A stretch of 64,000 nt of DNA from contig NZ_CP102830.1 of NCBI RefSeq assembly GCF_024730785.1, positions 3,696,001-3,760,000 on the forward strand, given 5' to 3'. The position numbers and the translations under genes were made by a program. Each line of letters begins with the position of its first letter. Position 1 is the stretch's first letter. The notes under the pieces were generated by a model. It searched no databases, was not told the DNA's origin, and was given only the letters and a program-made list of their open reading frames with translations. This stretch comes from Pseudomonas sp. LS44 (GTDB lineage Bacteria > Pseudomonadota > Gammaproteobacteria > Pseudomonadales > Pseudomonadaceae). Of the stretch, positions 21,810 to 29,841 are shown piece by piece.

Positions 21810-23039
21810 ATGCAATACCGTACCGACTACCACGTCAGCCTGCTAGCGGACGCTCCCGCCGTGCTCACTATCGGCCGCTGGCAGTTGCACTACCTGGCCT
21901 TCTCCGCCCACGCCGACGACAAGCGCGCACCGGTGCTGCTGCTCGGCGGCGCGTTTCAGAGCTTTCGCTCGTTCGCCGCCGAAGCCGCCGAGCTACTCAG
22001 CGAACATCCGGTGATCCTGCTCGATCTGCCGAGCCAGGGCTGCAATACCCAGTTGGCCGCCGAATTGCGCCTGGAAGACCTCGCCGACCTGATCGCCGCC
22101 TTCGTCGAAGAGATGCAGTTGCCGGCCGTGCAACCCATCGGCCTGTCCTACGGCTCGGCCCTCGCCGCGCTGTTTGCCGTGCGCCATCCGCAACATTGCG
22201 CGCGCTTGTTACTGGCCGGCATCACCGCTTTTGGCCGTCCCGGTGCGCGCCGTCTGCTTGAGGAAAGCCTGGAGTTGCTCGACGAAGGTCAACTCGACGC
22301 GTTTGCTCAAGGCGCCCTGACCGGCCTGCTCAACCCCCTGCATAGCGAAGCGACCGGGGTTTCGCCGTTGTTTCGCAAGGTCTTGCTGCGCCAGCTGCAG
22401 CGTCTCGGCCCGACGGAAATCGAACGCTACCGGCAGAACAGCCGCCGCCTGCTCGACTTCAGCGGCTTTGCCCAGCATCCGCAGTGCCCAACTCTGGTGC
22501 TGGCCGGCGAGCACGATCATTTCACCCAACCCTGGGAGCACGCCCAGTTCGCCGCCGCCTGCGCCCAGGCGGATTGCGCGTTGATCCACGGCGCCGACCA
22601 CCTCGCCCAGTTCGAGCGGCGCGCCGCGTGCGCGGGCTTGTATGCGCCGTTTCTGCGCGGCGCCGAGCAGCCGCTCAGCAGCCCGGGCGCCACTCGCCTG
22701 TCGCGGGGTCAGCTGGAACACCTCGAGCGCCGCCAGGAAGTGCGCCATGCGCCACGCCAGCGGCGCGCCCGCCTGCGCCACCTGAGCGGCGCCGAATGGT
22801 CGGTGGAGATGGCCGAACTGGGGTTTTTCGGTTGCCTGCTGCACGGAGATCTACCGGCGGAACTGCCGGCGCGCGGCTGGTTGCTGCTGGCCGATGAGCT
22901 GCCCGCCCTGCCGTTGCTGCCGCTGCGCCGCGATCACAATGGTCTGGCCTGCATCTTCACCCACACCGATGCCTTGGCCAGCGCCGCCCTGGCCGAAGCG
23001 CGCCACGCGCAGCCCCTGCCCACCGCGGCGTGCGCGTGA
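21810..23039 (+). CDS. Alpha/beta hydrolase with C-terminal extension
   Basis: This 409-residue protein has an alpha/beta-hydrolase fold in residues 25-285. The nucleophile elbow is GLSYGSA (Ser113), the acid is in GEHDHF and the histidine in GADHLAQFE. The fold and proportions resemble esterases and RhlA-type acyltransferases; the substrate is unknown. The last 110 or so residues are an extension with RRQEVRHAPRQRRARL followed by a beta-rich stretch, possibly a degenerate PilZ-like domain lacking the usual DxSxxG. The ATG at 21810 follows CCGGAG and gives the best N-terminus; the frame is open from 21702. It sits next to proA, as a probable hydrolase does in P. aeruginosa. Confidence 0.8.
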   Translation: MQYRTDYHVSLLADAPAVLTIGRWQLHYLAFSAHADDKRAPVLLLGGAFQSFRSFAAEAAELLSEHPVILLDLPSQGCNTQLAAELRLEDLADLIAAFVEEMQLPAVQPIGLSYGSALAALFAVRHPQHCARLLLAGITAFGRPGARRLLEESLELLDEGQLDAFAQGALTGLLNPLHSEATGVSPLFRKVLLRQLQRLGPTEIERYRQNSRRLLDFSGFAQHPQCPTLVLAGEHDHFTQPWEHAQFAAACAQADCALIHGADHLAQFERRAACAGLYAPFLRGAEQPLSSPGATRLSRGQLEHLERRQEVRHAPRQRRARLRHLSGAEWSVEMAELGFFGCLLHGDLPAELPARGWLLLADELPALPLLPLRRDHNGLACIFTHTDALASAALAEARHAQPLPTAACA

Positions 23040-23276
23040 GCTGACCTGTAACTGGTTAGGCGGGTGCGACCGGCCCGCTCGCCTCGTTCGGGCTCTATCT
23101 GCAACCCAGGTCGCGGCCATCCGCAGCAACCCTCCTGCCCACGAGTGGCTGAATAACCGCATGCCGATGTGATCCACTACCCGTCATTGACTACGTCGCC
23201 GCCGTTACCCGCCACCCAGCCAATGCATGCGCGGCTGAGCTGGCTACTCTGCTGGCATCAGCCACAGGAGATTTCC

Positions 23277-24131
23277 ATGACCATCGATTGGCACGATCTG
23301 CCCGCGCCGCCGGCGTTGCCCGCTCTTTTCGCGCGCGCCCTGCTGCGCCGCAGCGTGACCGGCAAGCAGCTCCCGGACTTCGGCCTGCGCTGCCCGGTGA
23401 GCGTCGACCCGGCGCATCTGCAGGCCTATCGGCAGCTCTGCAATGCAGCCGACAACGGCCAGCTGCCACCCGCCTATCCGCATCTGCTGGCGTTTCCGCT
23501 GCAGATGCAATTGCTCACCGACAAAACCTTTCCGTTTCCGCTGCTCGGCCTGGTGCATCTGCACAACCGTGTGCACGTGCTGCGTCCGCTTGGCGGGTTG
23601 GGGCCGTTCCAGATCAGCGTGCAGCTGGAGAATCTGCAGCCGCATGCCAAGGGCGCGCTGTTCAGCCTGATTACTCGTCTCGACGATCAGCTCGGCCTGC
23701 TCTGGGAAGGCGAAAGTCGCTTCCTGTGCCGCAGCGTGCAGCTCGACGGCGCACCGAGCGAGCCCGGCGAACTCGCGCCACTTGAGGTGCTGCCGTTAGC
23801 CGACTGGGCGGCGCCGGCCAATATCGGTCGCCGCTATGCGCGGGTGGCCGGCGACTACAACCCGATCCACCTGACCGCCCTGAGCGCCCGTCTGTTCGGC
23901 TTTCCGCGCGCCATCGCTCATGGCCTATGGAACAAGGGCCGCGCCCTGGCCGCCCTCGCCGATCGCCTGCCCGCTGCGGGTTACGAAGTCGAGGTGCAGT
24001 TCCGCAAGCCGGTACTGCTGCCCAGCCATGTGCGCCTGCTGGCCAGTGCGCCCGCCGAGCAGGGTCAGTTCCAGTTGCAGGGTAAGGACGATCTGCTGCA
24101 CATGAGCGGCAGCTGGCGACTAAAAAGCTGA
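23277..24131 (+). CDS. MaoC-like hotdog-fold acyl dehydratase
   Basis: The 284-residue protein has a C-terminal MaoC hydratase domain (about 175-280) with the signature DYNPIHLTALSARLFGFPRAIAHG, including the Asp/His pair that hydrates 2-enoyl-CoA or related thioesters. The N-terminal half is a second, motif-less hotdog-like region. AGGAG stands before the ATG at 23277; a longer frame from 23169 lacks family similarity at its start. Together with the alpha/beta hydrolase upstream it could act on acyl chains; this is inference from context. The same pair follows proA in P. aeruginosa. Confidence 0.83.
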   Translation: MTIDWHDLPAPPALPALFARALLRRSVTGKQLPDFGLRCPVSVDPAHLQAYRQLCNAADNGQLPPAYPHLLAFPLQMQLLTDKTFPFPLLGLVHLHNRVHVLRPLGGLGPFQISVQLENLQPHAKGALFSLITRLDDQLGLLWEGESRFLCRSVQLDGAPSEPGELAPLEVLPLADWAAPANIGRRYARVAGDYNPIHLTALSARLFGFPRAIAHGLWNKGRALAALADRLPAAGYEVEVQFRKPVLLPSHVRLLASAPAEQGQFQLQGKDDLLHMSGSWRLKS

Positions 24132-24198
24132 GCGGCGGCGCGGCGTGCTTGCAGGGTCCGTCGATGCGGCCGAAGCTATGCGGCTGAAGGAGAGCCGT

Positions 24199-24504
24199 AT
24201 GAACCTCGATGAACTGACCCAACGCCTGCACGCCATTCGCGACCGCAATGACTGGCAACAATTTCACAGCCCGAAAAACCTGGCCATGGCTGCCAGCGTG
24301 GAAATGGCCGAGCTGGTGGAAATCTTCCAGTGGCTGAGCGAGGCGCAGTCCCGCGAGCTGCCGGCGCCGACCCTCGAACACGCCGGCCAGGAAGTTGGCG
24401 ACATCGTCCTCTATCTGTTGCTGATGTGCGCCGAACTGGGCATCGACATGGAACAGGTGGTGCGCGCCAAGCTGGCCGACAACGAACGGCGGTTCGCCTC
24501 ATGA
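24199..24504 (+). CDS. MazG-like nucleotide pyrophosphohydrolase
   Basis: This 101-residue all-alpha NTP pyrophosphohydrolase is of the RS21-C6/dCTPase type. The metal-binding residues of the family are seen in SVEMAELVEIFQW (ExxE) and GQEVGDIVLYLLLM (ExxD). Enzymes of this group hydrolyse non-canonical or excess dNTPs. AAGGAG precedes the ATG at 24199. Its stop overlaps the start of cmoM by four bases (ATGA), so the two are cotranscribed. Confidence 0.88.
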   Translation: MNLDELTQRLHAIRDRNDWQQFHSPKNLAMAASVEMAELVEIFQWLSEAQSRELPAPTLEHAGQEVGDIVLYLLLMCAELGIDMEQVVRAKLADNERRFAS

Positions 24505-25250
24505 GCGACCGCCATTTCGATGAGCTGGCGACGCGCTTCGCCGAGAAGATCTACGGCGGCGCCAAGGGTGCGATCCGCCTGGCCGTGCTCCAGGCCGATC
24601 TGGCCGAAGTGCTGCCCGAGCGCCCGCTGCGGATTCTCGACATCGGCGCCGGCCTTGGCCACATGGCCTTGTGGCTGGCCGAGCGCGGCCATCAGGTGAC
24701 CCTCGCCGAACCCGCCGAGCCGATGCTCACCGGCGCCCACGAGCGCTTCGCCGCCGCCAATCAGTCGGCCACCTTTCTCCTCGCGCCCTGGCAAGAACTG
24801 CTTGGCCAGCTCACCGCACCCTATGACGTGGTGCTCTGCCACGCGGTACTCGAATGGCTGGCCGAGCCGCATGCGATCCTACCCGTGCTGCACCAGCTCA
24901 CCGCGCCCGACGGCTTTCTATCGCTGGCCTTCTATAACAAGGACGCGTTGATCTACCGCAACCTGCTCAAGGGCCATTTCCGCAAGCTGCGCAAGCAGCA
25001 CTTCGCAGGCGTGCGGCAGAGCCTGACCCCGCAAACGCCGCTCGATCCACGCGAATTGTCGGCGCAACTCGCCGGCCACTGGCAGGTCGAAAACACTAGT
25101 GGTGTGCGGGTCTTCCACGACTACATGCCCGCCGAGTTTCAGGCCAAGGCCGAACTGCAGGATTTGCTCGAAATGGAGCTGGCCTACCGTCGCCATCCAG
25201 CCTTCGCCGGCCTCGGTCGTTATCTGCACTGGATCTGCCGGCCGCTCTAA
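24501..25250 (+). CDS. cmoM: tRNA 5-carboxymethoxyuridine methyltransferase CmoM
   Basis: CmoM methylates the carboxyl group of cmo5U at the wobble position 34 of tRNAs. The 249-residue protein has a SAM-binding motif I, ILDIGAGLGHMALWLA, and a class I methyltransferase fold. The C-terminal features FYNKDALIYRNLLKGHF and RVFHDYMP are typical of the CmoM/SmtA group. It starts inside the stop codon of the MazG-like gene. Confidence 0.9.
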   Translation: MSDRHFDELATRFAEKIYGGAKGAIRLAVLQADLAEVLPERPLRILDIGAGLGHMALWLAERGHQVTLAEPAEPMLTGAHERFAAANQSATFLLAPWQELLGQLTAPYDVVLCHAVLEWLAEPHAILPVLHQLTAPDGFLSLAFYNKDALIYRNLLKGHFRKLRKQHFAGVRQSLTPQTPLDPRELSAQLAGHWQVENTSGVRVFHDYMPAEFQAKAELQDLLEMELAYRRHPAFAGLGRYLHWICRPL

Positions 25251-25256
25251 ACGCGT

Positions 25257-25314
25257 GTAGGAGCGAATTCATTCGCGATCGGGTTATCCGCATCGCGAAT
25301 GAATTCGCTCCTAC
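25257..25314. repeat. REP pair (REPIN), GTAG-GAGCGAATTC family
   Basis: Two perfect inverted 23-base arms (25257-25279 and 25292-25314), each beginning GTAGGAGCGAATTCATTCGC, are separated by 12 bases. Each arm is a GTAG tetranucleotide plus a palindrome, the layout of REP sequences mobilised by RAYT transposases. Other copies: 27499-27568, 41138-41154 (half), 41328-41388 (decayed) and 46719-46797. Confidence 0.85.
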
Positions 25315-25364
25315 AGCCGCCAGGCAAGCGCCGCACCGTTAGCGAATAAGGCGAGGAGAGCACC

Positions 25365-25964
25365 ATGAAGCATGTCATCGCCATCACCTTGATCGGTCTG
25401 AGCCTGGCCGCCTGCCAGAGCGTCAACCCCTACAAAAGCGACTCCGCCGCCCTGCCCCCGGCGCCGCCGGCTGCCGCCACCACGCACGACTTCAGCGCCT
25501 ATCCGGCGGCGCCCATCGATTACGCGCAGTACCGCACCTGGAGTTGGCAGACGTTGCCCAACGCCACCGGCACGCTGAGCGCCGCACAGTTGCAGGAGAT
25601 GCTCGGCAATGGCCTCGAACAGCGCGGCCTGCGCCAAGCGCAACCGAATCGCCCCGGCGATCTGCAGGCGCGCGCCAACGTCAGCATCGAACAGCGCCAG
25701 TACCAAGTGCAGGACAACGTCGGCGGTTACTACGGCAGCGGCCCGTACTGGGGCGATCGCTACGGCGGCTACGCCAGCGTGCCGCTGATTCGCACCTATC
25801 AGCAGGAAGTGATGGTCCTGCATGTCGACCTGTTCGATACCCGCAACGGCCAACCCGTCTGGAGCGGCAGCGCCGAGGCGACGGCCGATGGTGATCGCGC
25901 CAAGCGCAGCGATGCGCTGCGTCAGGCGGTGCGTGATGCACTGGCTAACTACCCGCCGCATTGA
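25365..25964 (+). CDS. DUF4136 lipoprotein, first copy
   Basis: A 199-residue predicted lipoprotein (lipobox LAAC, Cys17) with a DUF4136 domain: YAQYRTWSW near residue 53, a glycine/tyrosine-rich stretch (about 120-140) and a C-terminal LRQAVRDALANYPPH. DUF4136 proteins are outer-membrane or periplasmic lipoproteins of unknown function. GAGGAG precedes the ATG. The next gene is a paralogue ending in the same YPPH; the pair probably arose by tandem duplication. Confidence 0.85.
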   Translation: MKHVIAITLIGLSLAACQSVNPYKSDSAALPPAPPAAATTHDFSAYPAAPIDYAQYRTWSWQTLPNATGTLSAAQLQEMLGNGLEQRGLRQAQPNRPGDLQARANVSIEQRQYQVQDNVGGYYGSGPYWGDRYGGYASVPLIRTYQQEVMVLHVDLFDTRNGQPVWSGSAEATADGDRAKRSDALRQAVRDALANYPPH

Positions 25965-26055
25965 ATCGGCTTCCGGCGCTGTCGCGGAATTCTCGCGGAC
26001 TTGTCAGCGCCCTGCCGGTAAGCTTGGCTAAAGGCTCTAGCTTGGGAGATTCATC

Positions 26056-26616
26056 ATGTCGTTACGTCTGTTAGTCCTGTCTTTTGTACTCCTGCTGAGT
26101 GGCTGCGAATCCGTGCAGCTGAGCCGCGATTACGATTCCGCCCGTGACTTCGGCGCCTACCGCAGCTTTACCTGGAAGCAACCGGCACTGCTCTACACTC
26201 CGGACGATCCGCGGATCAAAAGCGACCTCACCGAACAGCGCATTCGCCAGGCCACCGAGCAGCAGCTCGACCAACGTGGCGTGCGCGTCGCGCCGACCGG
26301 TGGTCGCGGCGACCTGCTGGTGCAAACCGCGCTGATCGTAGAACAGCAGCAAAACCAGGTCAGCACCAGCTACGGCGGTTACTGGGGCGGTTACTGGAAT
26401 GGCTATTGGGGCGGCCCCGCGGTCACCGAAACCCGCAACGTGACCTACAAAGTCGCCACCCTGCAGATCGACCTGTACGACGCCAAAGACGGCAAACTCG
26501 TCTGGCGCGGCAGCGGCGAGCAGATCATGCGCAGCGCCCCACCGAGCCCGCAGGAGCGCGAGGCGGCGATTCGCGAAACGATCGGCAAGATCCTCACCCA
26601 GTACCCGCCGCACTGA
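26056..26616 (+). CDS. DUF4136 lipoprotein, second copy
   Basis: A 186-residue predicted lipoprotein (lipobox LSGC, Cys17). It shares FGAYRSFTW, the RGDLLVQ segment, a glycine/tyrosine-rich YGGYWGGYWNGYWGG stretch (about 110-126), LQIDLYDAKDGKLVW and the C-terminal QYPPH with the preceding gene. Function unknown. The DsrE gene begins 16 bases downstream, so the last three genes of this cluster may be one transcript. Confidence 0.85.
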   Translation: MSLRLLVLSFVLLLSGCESVQLSRDYDSARDFGAYRSFTWKQPALLYTPDDPRIKSDLTEQRIRQATEQQLDQRGVRVAPTGGRGDLLVQTALIVEQQQNQVSTSYGGYWGGYWNGYWGGPAVTETRNVTYKVATLQIDLYDAKDGKLVWRGSGEQIMRSAPPSPQEREAAIRETIGKILTQYPPH

Positions 26617-26631
26617 CCGAGGAATCGGCCA

Positions 26632-27006
26632 ATGCCCGCCGCATCCGCGCCACGCGTGCTGATTCTGGTCACCAGCGGGCCAAGCACGCCGGCGCGCTGC
26701 GCGGCGCCGTTTCACACCGCCACCCTGCTGGCCTGCATGGACGCCCAAGTGACGCTGTTTCTCAGTGGCGAAGGCGCGCAGCTGGCACGCCAGACGGTCG
26801 CCGACACGCTGTACGCCGCGCCGGGCGGCGAGCCGCTGCGACACTTTATCCAGCAAGCCAAAGAAGCCGGTGTGCGCCTGCTGATGTGCCGCGCGCCGGG
26901 CGTTGAGATCGACCCGCAGACGCTGATCCCTGAGCTGGACGACATCACCAGCGGCGGCGAACTGGCGCAGATGATCCTCGAATTCGACCGGGTGCTGAGC
27001 CTATGA
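26632..27006 (+). CDS. DsrE-family protein
   Basis: A 124-residue protein with the DsrE/TusD-like fold: VLILVTSGP opens the first strand, ATLLACMDAQVTLFL the second, and GVRLLMCRAPG carries Cys86 where DsrE and TusD have their sulfur-carrying cysteine. A sulfur-relay or redox role is therefore plausible but unproven. Its stop overlaps the start of the GcvH-like gene by four bases, so the two products are probably made together. Confidence 0.8.
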   Translation: MPAASAPRVLILVTSGPSTPARCAAPFHTATLLACMDAQVTLFLSGEGAQLARQTVADTLYAAPGGEPLRHFIQQAKEAGVRLLMCRAPGVEIDPQTLIPELDDITSGGELAQMILEFDRVLSL

Positions 27007-27464
27007 ACCTGCACGGCCTGGAGTTTCCCGACGCGTTGCTCTACGCCCCGGACTACAACCTGTGGCTGCAGGAAGAGCCCGATCACAGTCTGACCATCGG
27101 CCTCAGCGCCTACGGCTGCGCGGTGTATGGGCAGATCTTCGCCTTCACCCCCAAGCGCAACGGCCAACACATCGAGCGCGACCGCGGCTTCGGCGTGGTC
27201 GAATTCGCCAAGGCCGCCTCCTCGGCGCGCAGCCCGCTGAGCGGCGTACTGCTAGACAGCAACGAGGCGGTGGTGCGGCGCCCGGCGCTGATCAATCAGG
27301 ACTGCTACGGCGCCGGCTGGATGATCCGCCTGCAGCCCGACGACTGGCCGGAAGCACGCAGCCAGCTGCTCAGCGGCGCCACCGCCCTGGCCGCCTTCGC
27401 CGAACGCATGCGCCTCGACAACTTCGATCCCGACGACACCGGCGTCCAAGCGCTCCGACCCTAA
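27003..27464 (+). CDS. GcvH-like lipoyl-domain protein
   Basis: A 153-residue protein resembling the H-protein of the glycine cleavage system: TIGLSAYGCAVYGQIFAFTPKR, then VVEFAKAASSARSPLSG, NEAVVRRPALINQDCYGAGW and a C-terminal helix. Lys70 sits where H-protein carries lipoate. Unlike canonical gcvH it is not beside gcvP or gcvT; it is coupled to a DsrE-family gene. That recalls lipoate-binding proteins that serve sulfur metabolism rather than glycine cleavage, but this is inference. LipA and LipB from this window could lipoylate it. Confidence 0.8.
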   Translation: MNLHGLEFPDALLYAPDYNLWLQEEPDHSLTIGLSAYGCAVYGQIFAFTPKRNGQHIERDRGFGVVEFAKAASSARSPLSGVLLDSNEAVVRRPALINQDCYGAGWMIRLQPDDWPEARSQLLSGATALAAFAERMRLDNFDPDDTGVQALRP

Positions 27465-27498
27465 GCCCCCTCGCTTACAGCAGCGGAACCGAAAATCC

Positions 27499-27568
27499 GT
27501 AGGAGCGAATTCATTCGCGATAAATGGCTGACCCCGACTCGCCCCTTCGCGAATAAATTCGCTCCTAC
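27499..27568. repeat. REP pair (REPIN), GTAG-GAGCGAATTC family
   Basis: Inverted arms at 27499-27521 and 27546-27568, the right arm with one substitution (TAAATTC for TGAATTC), separated by 24 bases. It lies in the 338-base gap between the GcvH-like gene and the dipeptidase gene; the rest of that gap holds the CCCTCTCC-type repeat below and nothing else I can recognise. Confidence 0.82.
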
Positions 27569-27657
27569 AACAGCCGCAGGACGAGCGGTCGCCGCCTACG
27601 CGCTCGCACCATCAACCCACCCCAGCGCCGATGCTGCCCCGAGTGCTTCTGCTTACA

Positions 27658-27696
27658 TCCCCTCGCCCCTCCGGGGAGAGGGCTAGGGTGAGGGGA
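27658..27696. repeat. CCCTC/GAGGG hairpin repeat, degenerate copy
   Basis: Part of a dispersed family (also at 33517, 35456, 49908, 50441, 55714) of C+T-rich arms followed by G+A-rich arms. This copy is weaker: CCCCTCGCCCCTCC then GGGGAGAGGGCTAGGG. Confidence 0.6.
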
Positions 27697-27802
27697 AACA
27701 GGCAACGCCGATCAACCGCCCAACCATGGTTCGTAAGATGGGTGGGGCCTCCCAGGTCGAGCGCAGCAATACCCATCGAATCAAACTCCCACGGAGGACT
27801 GG

Positions 27803-28468
27803 ATGAAAAAACTCTTCGCCCCCGCCCTCCTCCTAATCCTCGCCGCCTGCACTACCCAGCGCCCGGCCGACCTCATCTACCTCGACCAAACCCTCTGCTG
27901 CGCCCTCTACGAAGTCCGCTACTACAGCGGCGACAACTTCGTCGGCCGACGCATCGACGGCTACCACACACCGCGCGTCATCCTCAGCCAAGCCGCCGCC
28001 ACGGCTCTCGCCGCCGTCGAACGCGACGCCCAGCAACACGGCCTGCGCCTGAAAATCTTCGATGGCTATCGCCCGCAACGGGCCGTGGACGACTTCAAAC
28101 ACTGGGCCAGCGACCCGCGAGACACCCGGATGAAAGCCCACCTCTATCCCGACGTGGACAAACCGCAGCTGTTCCACCTCGGCTACATCGCAAAAAAATC
28201 CGGCCACTCACGGGGCAGCACCGTCGACCTGACCCTAGTCGACACCAAGAGCGGAAGGGAACTGGACATGGGCAGCCCGTTCGACTTTTTCGGTCCCATC
28301 TCCCACCACGACACTTCGCTGATCAGCCCCGCGCAGCGCCACAACCGCCAACTGCTGCGCGACCTGATGCGCCGCCACGGCTTCGAACCCTACGCCGCCG
28401 AATGGTGGCACTACCGCCTGCGCGACGAGCTCTATCCAGACACCTACTTCGATTTTCCGGCGCAGTAG
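27803..28468 (+). CDS. M15-family D-alanyl-D-alanine dipeptidase (VanX/DdpX-like) lipoprotein
   Basis: A 221-residue predicted lipoprotein (lipobox LAAC, Cys16) with an M15 zinc peptidase domain. The zinc ligands and catalytic residues are in KSGHSRGSTVDLTL (SxHxxGxxxD) and EWWHYRL; FDGYRPQRAV carries the family arginine. DdpX-type enzymes hydrolyse D-Ala-D-Ala, releasing D-alanine from wall turnover; true VanX resistance function is not implied because no vanA/vanH homologue is nearby. CGGAGGA precedes the ATG. The gene ends 10 bases before the tRNA-Sec-derived attachment repeat. Confidence 0.88.
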   Translation: MKKLFAPALLLILAACTTQRPADLIYLDQTLCCALYEVRYYSGDNFVGRRIDGYHTPRVILSQAAATALAAVERDAQQHGLRLKIFDGYRPQRAVDDFKHWASDPRDTRMKAHLYPDVDKPQLFHLGYIAKKSGHSRGSTVDLTLVDTKSGRELDMGSPFDFFGPISHHDTSLISPAQRHNRQLLRDLMRRHGFEPYAAEWWHYRLRDELYPDTYFDFPAQ

Positions 28469-28478
28469 CGGCGGGCGA

Positions 28479-28505
28479 GAAATGGCAGAAGGCAGTGGGA
28501 GTCGA
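28479..28505. repeat. Attachment-site copy of the selC 3' end
   Basis: These 27 bases match 29838-29864, the 3' end of the selenocysteine tRNA gene plus the bases just past it, at 26 of 27 positions (GCAGTGGGAGTCGA is identical). Such a partial tRNA 3' end facing an intact tRNA gene is the footprint of site-specific integration (att duplication). Confidence 0.8.
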
Positions 28506-29837
28506 GCTCGCGCTTTGTGAGAGCCAGTGTGGGTCATGCCGCGTCATTGCTGGCGCGAGCATTTTACCAAGAGTGGTCAATGGCCATTGCGAGCCTTCAG
28601 TTTCGAATTTTTATCGACACTACGGACATTCGCGAGCCAACCCGCTTCGGGTTCTCTCGCTAGGGTTTTTCGGCATTCATTTCTCGCCAGAATCGACATT
28701 CGTTGCTGTTGTATCGGTCGTCGAAGGCTTTCTGCTGGGACTGTTTCGACCCTTTGCGGACGTTCGGAAGCGTCCACAAAAACAGGGTCGATTCAGTCTT
28801 AACGAAAATCTAAATAAACGATAGCTTTGCCATGCAACGCTAAAAGGCGAAAAAATATTGCAGGTGTCACCGATGAAGACCGTGCTTCTCGCATTTTTTA
28901 TTTTATGGATGACCGGATGCAGTCAGCCTGACGAAGCCACATCGCAGTTTGGGTGTGGAACGATCGGCGATTCCGAGGTGAAGTTTGAGAAAGAGTTTTA
29001 TTATTTTTGGGTTAGCTACAAAGGCGATAGCGACTGGGAGAGAGGGAAAGCACGCCGTTCGCGAGGCTGTAAAGACGAAATCAGCAGTTTGAGTCTTGAG
29101 GTTTATTGGCCTGATTTTACTCCGGCCGGAAATTTACCAATTCAATCTGATCCAAATCCCGACCACATAACCATAAAAATTGACTCAGTTGTTTCCGGAC
29201 AAACTGATTTTTCGAGATTCTTGTCTGCAAAAGCTGGAGTTGGAGTCTCACAGGTCAGCAAGTCCATGTTTAATGAAAGTCTCGGCCTGTATCGGTTTAC
29301 GAGGAGTCTTGAAGGGAGAGAGGAGGAGTACTACTGGAGAATAGATGGCTCGAAGGTTGATTTATTTATGACCTGTCGGCTTGTGGGTCTAGAGAATGCA
29401 CGTAGGTGTGAGCTAATTCAGTACCTGCCGAATAAATCAGCCGCCGTAACTATTAGTTTTGACGGTGTTCTTCTAGGTTCATGGGGGCAGGTTTCAAGCC
29501 AATCACTCCGATTTATTGAAGTTCATTCAATTAAAAGGAGTTAAAAATGACGCAAACTGAATCGCCCCTAATTTTGTCGACATCTCCTTGCGTCTGCTTC
29601 TGGCCGATTTCTGCCAGTTGCCACCGGCAGCTTAGGGTCAAAACTGCCCTCCTCGAACGGTAGCTTCTGGCCGCGGGCTACCGGTCGCGCCTTCGGCGCC
29701 GCATGGTCAAGGCGAATGCAAAGTCAGCACGCATGCAGTCGAGGTCTGGGGGCAGGTACGCTGACAATTCGATACTTGGCCTCAACAGCCTGAGCGAACC
29801 ACGCTGAGGTGCCCATAAATAGGGGCCTCCAGACAGG
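28506..29837. mobile_element. Remnant island integrated at selC
   Basis: About 1.3 kb lies between the two att-like repeats (28479-28505 and 29838-29864). It is visibly richer in A+T than the flanks and contains one recognisable gene (lipoprotein at 28873) but no integrase. Bases 28506-28872 hold no supported gene. Bases 29545-29837 contain a motif (about 29590-29665, CTGCC/GGCAG hairpin) that resembles a non-coding repeat I remember as common in Pseudomonas; the stretch near 28735-28780 looks related. It is probably a deleted or minimal island. Confidence 0.65.
28873..29544 (+). CDS. Hypothetical lipoprotein in the selC island
   Basis: A 223-residue protein whose start (MKTVLLAFFILWMTGC) is a lipoprotein signal with lipobox MTGC (Cys16). 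The mature part has no domain I recognise; it is rich in serine and acidic residues and has cysteines near residues 28, 59, 169 and 179. Codon use is A+T-rich (AAA, ATT, GAT, TTT) unlike every neighbour, so recent transfer is likely. It is the only gene between the duplicated selC ends. The ATG at 28873 is preferred to an in-frame start 15 bases upstream because it opens the signal peptide. Confidence 0.7.
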   Translation: MKTVLLAFFILWMTGCSQPDEATSQFGCGTIGDSEVKFEKEFYYFWVSYKGDSDWERGKARRSRGCKDEISSLSLEVYWPDFTPAGNLPIQSDPNPDHITIKIDSVVSGQTDFSRFLSAKAGVGVSQVSKSMFNESLGLYRFTRSLEGREEEYYWRIDGSKVDLFMTCRLVGLENARRCELIQYLPNKSAAVTISFDGVLLGSWGQVSSQSLRFIEVHSIKRS

Positions 29838-29841
29838 GAAA

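Noticed and set aside
27803..28468. D-Ala-D-Ala dipeptidase as a vancomycin-resistance gene
   Set aside because: No vanA-like ligase or vanH-like dehydrogenase is nearby, and DdpX-type enzymes serve wall recycling in Gram-negatives.
28506..28872. Possible genes before the island lipoprotein
   Set aside because: Short frames only, without ribosome sites or domain similarity; part looks like a non-coding repeat.
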